9,374 nt of DNA. Source: JBEIFW01 sp044370695. GTDB taxonomy: Bacteria > Actinomycetota > Acidimicrobiia > Acidimicrobiales > Ilumatobacteraceae. The notes under the pieces were generated by a model. The model saw nothing but the letters and a program-made list of their open reading frames with translations. It was not told where the DNA came from and did no database searches. The DNA lies in contig JBILVB010000143.1 in NCBI GenBank assembly GCA_044370695.1, forward strand, positions 1-9,374. The letters run 5' to 3'. The position numbers and the translations under genes are program-made. Within the stretch, counting starts at the first letter, position 1; every line of letters starts with the position of its first letter. Shown here piece by piece: positions 6,470-9,374 of this stretch.

Positions 6470-6484
6470 GCGCCGCAGCGCTCA
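6467..6484. terminator. Bidirectional hairpin holding both stop codons
   Basis: TGAGCGC (6467-6473), loop CGCA, GCGCTCA (6478-6484) form a perfect 7-bp stem with a 4-nt loop. The first three bases of the left arm are the TGA of the PuuD-like gene. The last three of the right arm are the complement of the TGA of the minus-strand gene. Neither side has a T-tract, so if it is a terminator it is of the U-less actinobacterial type. Confidence 0.5.
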
Positions 6485-6967
6485 CACCTTCGCCGGGCAT
6501 GCGACGTACGCCTGCATGCTCTCGCCGGTGCTCGCATCGATGACGGCCTCGCTGAGCGTGCCAGCGAACGCGGCGAGGTCGGCAACGTTCGCCTGCTCGA
6601 TCCGGCTGCGGGCGGTCCCGAGCGCCGCGGTGCGTTCGGCGAGTTCCTCGGCGACGTGCTTCGGCCGCTCCGGAGCGCCGGGCGCAGCCAGGGCGGCGCC
6701 GAGTTGGACGGCGCGAGCCAGGGCTCGGTCGACGAAGGCCAGCGCGAGCACGCGGGCCTCCTCGGGCCCGGCCGACGTCCGCAGCGCGTGGAAGATGTCC
6801 ACGGGGTCGGCGTCACGTTGCGCGGCCCAGGTGGTGGTCGCGGCGCACGCCTGCTTGCTCCAGCGTTCGGTCGCGGTCGGGTTCGAGCGGAACCCGAGCG
6901 AGAGGGCAGCGGCCACGACCACGCTCAGCAGGAGCGCAAGGACGACCAAGGTTCGGGGCGAGGTCAT
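6482..6967 (-). CDS. Small single-pass membrane/secreted protein, unknown function
   Basis: The 161-residue protein starts at ATG 6967-6965, overlapping the TGA (6966-6964) of the upstream large secreted protein as ATGA, so translation is likely coupled. Residues 6-25 (TLVVLALLLSVVVAAALSLG) form one strong hydrophobic segment with no clear cleavage site, so it is probably a membrane anchor with the rest outside the cell. The remainder is Ala-rich and likely helical (for example 69-98 and 104-145). Only two Cys remain, Cys41 and Cys157, near the two ends of the outer part; outside the cell they could pair and close a helical bundle. I do not recognise the family. Its position suggests a partner or anchor for the propeller-like protein. 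The frame extends upstream to 8074 without stops, but only as antisense/shadow of that larger gene. Confidence 0.72.
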   Translation of the reverse strand: MTSPRTLVVLALLLSVVVAAALSLGFRSNPTATERWSKQACAATTTWAAQRDADPVDIFHALRTSAGPEEARVLALAFVDRALARAVQLGAALAAPGAPERPKHVAEELAERTAALGTARSRIEQANVADLAAFAGTLSEAVIDASTGESMQAYVACPAKV

Positions 6968-9348
6968 GCGGGTGCTCCGGCCGTGCCGGTCCGGGTCGTG
7001 ATGGCGAAGTTCGCCGCTGCGTCGGCGCCCCCGGTCACGGTGACGGTCGCGGTGCCGTCGGCGGGGCCGGCGTCGGGATCGCCAAGCGGTGCGAACGATC
7101 CGAGACTGCCGGTCAGCATGAGCTTGACCACGTACTGACCGGGGGGCGCGAGCTGGGTGGTGTACGTCCCGTCGGCCGCAGTGGTCAGGGTCGCGACGAC
7201 GGTCCCGTTGTGGCTGATGGTGAGCGGTAGCCCGACGGCGGGAGGGTCGGCGCCGGTGATGACGCCGTCTCTGTTCAAGTCGAGCCGCACGGTGCCGCTC
7301 AACGACCCGCCACAGCTCGGGTCGAGGGTGACCGAACTCGTGCCGGTGCCCGAGGTCGTCGCCGCAGTGACCACGATCTGCACCGTGCGGGGTGACATGG
7401 CGCAGTCGAGCGCGACGGTGCTCGTCAAGCAGGTCTGCACCGGGTCGCCGACGAACAGCAACTCGGCCTTCGGGGGTATGCCGTCGTCCCACGCCGTGGT
7501 GCCGACGGTCTCGACGGCGAGTTCGAGGCTGAGTTCCCCGGTGGAGGGAGGTACGCCTGCGAGATCGATCGAGCCGTCGGTGCCCAACAGGTTGACGGGT
7601 CCGGCGACGATAACGCCGGTGTCGGTGTTGCGGACCCGGGCCGACACGGACTTGAACTCGGTGTTCGGGGTGAGGTCGACGTCGCGGAGTTTCACCCGGT
7701 CCCAGGTGATCGGATGCGGTTTGCCGTCGCAGTAGAAATCCGCCGGCCGGACGGTGAGCTGCAGGGTCTGGGCGCTGCAGCCGAGGTCGCCGGTGGCGGT
7801 GTCGAACGCGTAGAGGACCCGGTTGTCGCTCGCGCCCCACGCGCAGGTCCCGGTGGTGGTGTAGCCGTACGCCCCGTTCGCGCCGGGCGCAACGTCCGAC
7901 TTCACGCCGGAGGCGTCGAAGCCGGTGCCGGTGCAGGGGGCCATCGCTGCCCAGTCCCAGCACTGGAACGAGTTGTGATGCCAGACGCGGTGGTGGTACG
8001 TCCGGGTCGCTCCTTCGGCTTCGAGCAGGCCGCCGACGATGTAGGAGCTGGCATGCAGCTTGTTGACGCCCCACATCCCGTCAGGCGTGCCGATCGTGCT
8101 GAGCCCGGCCTTGTCGAACCCGGCGCAGGTGAGCGAGAGACGGGAGCCGAGACACACGCCGGTCCGCTCGCCGCCGGCGTTCTTGCGGAACACGACGGGA
8201 AACGCCCAGAAGTCCTGGCCGGTGGGGGTGACCGTGACCGGGGCGGACCAATCGGTGCACGCAGCGCCGGTGGCCAGGTCGATGCAGTGGAGGAACCCCG
8301 TGCGGTTGGCCGCGACCTGCTCGCCGCCCTTGTCGAAGTCGCCGACCCAGTCGGTGGCGAGCGAGGCGTAGAGGCGGCTGCCGTGCAGGCCGACGTCGAT
8401 CAGCCCGACGTCGCGAGCCTTGCCGGCCCAGCCGGTACCGGCCGGGGCCACCGCCGGGATGGTCGGCGCAAGCCCGGTGAGGACGGTGGCCTTCGGATAG
8501 CCGGGGCAGGCCGCGCTCGCGAGCGGGTCGTAGCAATAGAGGTTGTGGTCGTCGGCGACCAGGAAGATCCGGTCGCCGTAGACGACGGGCTGTGAGCCGC
8601 GGTCGACCTTGTTGTACCAGATGTAGGCGGGTCGCTCGACGAAGTCGTGGCGCCCGCACAGGGTGGCCGTCGCCGGGTCCAAGCAGGTCAGGCCGAGCTT
8701 GGCGTCGTTCACCCGGAACCACAGCTTGCCGCCGACCACGACGGGCACGCCGGGCATCTGCGTCAGGTAGACACCGGCGGCCTTCGGGTAGTCGGGGCAG
8801 ATCTCCTGGGTGAGCAGGTCGACACACGCGATGTTGTTGCCGCCGATGTGGTGGTGGAGCATGTAGGCACGCGTCCCGACCACGATCGGGGCGTACCCGT
8901 CGCCGCTGGTGCCGGCCGTGGACATCGAGGTGATCGGGGGCGGGATCGAAGCGATCCGACCGGTCGCGCGGCTCGGCAGGAGCGGGGTGCTCACGCGCAG
9001 GTAGTCGTCGTTCCCGGTCGGGTTCGGGGTGAACGTGGCGCCGCCGTCGGCGGAGTACTGGACCGACCAGTCGGGGGTCAGGCCCGCCAGCCCGCCGACG
9101 GTCTGGTTGGCCTTGAGGTCGACGTCGACCTTCACGTTCGCCACCGGTGCGTCGCTGGCGCTCGCATAGCCGACGGTCCAATCGAGCGAGGACCCCATGG
9201 GCACCGACGCCGCCGCGGCGGTCACGGCGACCTGTTCGTCCTGCGCAGCGGCCGCAGCGACGCCTGCGTCGACGGCGCTCAGGCCTCCGACGATGCCGGC
9301 TGCGACGATGACGGCGCACAGGCGGGACGACGACGTTCTCCGGGCCAC
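6964..9348 (-). CDS. Secreted Cys-paired propeller-like repeat protein with SdrD_B-like domain
   Basis: The 794-residue protein has a signal peptide (Arg-rich 3-9, hydrophobic 11-30, Ala-rich cleavage region near 33-36). A beta-rich N-terminal domain (about 40-130, with DWSVQYSADGGATFTPNP) resembles DUF11-like surface domains. About seven propeller-like repeats follow (154-526), then a beta domain (527-640) and an SdrD_B/Cna-B-like domain (680-785) whose loop DLNRDGVITGAD (690-701) looks like a calcium-binding DxNxDG loop. There is no sortase signal or C-terminal membrane segment. It is likely an extracellular or surface protein; no enzyme motif is visible. The start is uncertain: GTG at 9348 has a weak ribosome binding site. 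The frame stays open to the edge, where the next codon is NTG with its first base just outside, which could be ATG or GTG and would add nine residues. Confidence 0.82.
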   Translation of the reverse strand: MARRTSSSRLCAVIVAAGIVGGLSAVDAGVAAAAAQDEQVAVTAAAASVPMGSSLDWTVGYASASDAPVANVKVDVDLKANQTVGGLAGLTPDWSVQYSADGGATFTPNPTGNDDYLRVSTPLLPSRATGRIASIPPPITSMSTAGTSGDGYAPIVVGTRAYMLHHHIGGNNIACVDLLTQEICPDYPKAAGVYLTQMPGVPVVVGGKLWFRVNDAKLGLTCLDPATATLCGRHDFVERPAYIWYNKVDRGSQPVVYGDRIFLVADDHNLYCYDPLASAACPGYPKATVLTGLAPTIPAVAPAGTGWAGKARDVGLIDVGLHGSRLYASLATDWVGDFDKGGEQVAANRTGFLHCIDLATGAACTDWSAPVTVTPTGQDFWAFPVVFRKNAGGERTGVCLGSRLSLTCAGFDKAGLSTIGTPDGMWGVNKLHASSYIVGGLLEAEGATRTYHHRVWHHNSFQCWDWAAMAPCTGTGFDASGVKSDVAPGANGAYGYTTTGTCAWGASDNRVLYAFDTATGDLGCSAQTLQLTVRPADFYCDGKPHPITWDRVKLRDVDLTPNTEFKSVSARVRNTDTGVIVAGPVNLLGTDGSIDLAGVPPSTGELSLELAVETVGTTAWDDGIPPKAELLFVGDPVQTCLTSTVALDCAMSPRTVQIVVTAATTSGTGTSSVTLDPSCGGSLSGTVRLDLNRDGVITGADPPAVGLPLTISHNGTVVATLTTAADGTYTTQLAPPGQYVVKLMLTGSLGSFAPLGDPDAGPADGTATVTVTGGADAAANFAITTRTGTAGAPA
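6994..7311 (-). other. SdrD_B/Cna-B-like domain with calcium-type loop
   Basis: Residues 680-785 of the large secreted protein. GSLSGTVRLDLNRDG, GLPLTISHNG, TTAADGTYTTQLAPPGQY and the final NFAITT follow the pattern of SdrD_B/carboxypeptidase-regulatory-like beta-sandwich domains. Asp690, Asn692, Asp694 and Asp701 are spaced like a calcium-binding loop. Such domains act as rigid spacers in surface proteins. Confidence 0.6.
7771..8889 (-). repeat. About seven propeller-like repeats with C-x8-C hairpins
   Basis: Protein-level repeats in residues 154-526. Each repeat has a strand such as PVVVGGKLWF or PVVYGDRIFLV, then C-x-D-x(6)-C. Exact C-x8-C pairs are Cys175/184, 222/231, 272/281, 355/364, 399/408 and 463/472; in the 399/408 copy the Asp is replaced by Gly. 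A seventh copy (494-526, VLYAFDTATGDLGC) lacks the first Cys in register; Cys502 and Cys524 may substitute. Spacing between first Cys positions is 44-83 residues. Seven such units suggest a beta-propeller with disulfide-braced turns. The nucleotide copies are diverged, so this is an old protein repeat and not a recent DNA repeat. Confidence 0.7.
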
Positions 9349-9374
9349 ACGCTCGGGGTCGGCCGCCGGGGTCA

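Noticed and set aside
8081..9319. 412-codon minus-strand frame overlapping the propeller gene
   Set aside because: Very Arg-rich shadow of the propeller gene in another frame, without signal peptide or domain.

Overview
The window is very GC-rich, codon-dense DNA with short intergenic gaps. Third positions are strongly G/C, there are two GTG starts, one likely leaderless, and several candidate -10 boxes of the TANNNT type. Together with the gene content (several acyl-CoA ligases, crotonases, large secreted Cys-paired repeat proteins) this suggests an actinobacterium, possibly from the Acidimicrobiia. That placement is inference; no RNA gene or marker protein is present to settle it. I see no mobile element, CRISPR array, tRNA or rRNA.

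Layout. (1) Positions 1-185, minus strand: the first 61 codons of a secreted protein that runs off the left edge. (2) 259-2659, plus strand: a two-gene unit of an acyl-CoA synthetase and an epoxide-hydrolase-type alpha/beta hydrolase, 4 nt apart. (3) 2640-3242, minus strand: a cupin-like protein without obvious metal-binding His, whose 3' end overlaps the hydrolase by 20 bp. (4) 3243-3393: a divergent control region with two perfect short dyads and candidate promoters. (5) 3394-6469, plus strand: a tight three-gene unit of a second acyl-CoA ligase, an enoyl-CoA hydratase/isomerase-like crotonase and a class I glutamine-amidotransferase-type hydrolase (PuuD-like). (6) A compact hairpin at 6467-6484 carries the stop codons of two convergent genes in its arms. 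(7) 6964-9348, minus strand: a 794-residue secreted protein with about seven propeller-like repeats, six of which contain an exact C-x8-C hairpin, followed by an SdrD_B-like domain. An ATGA overlap leads into (8) 6482-6967, a small single-pass membrane protein with two Cys.

The plus-strand genes fit CoA-dependent breakdown of a carboxylic acid: ligases activate it, the crotonase acts on the acyl-CoA, and the hydrolase and amidase-like enzyme may open an epoxide/ester and a gamma-glutamyl amide. The actual substrate cannot be read from the sequence. The right-hand minus-strand pair is a separate export or cell-surface module. It is the least conventional part of the window.
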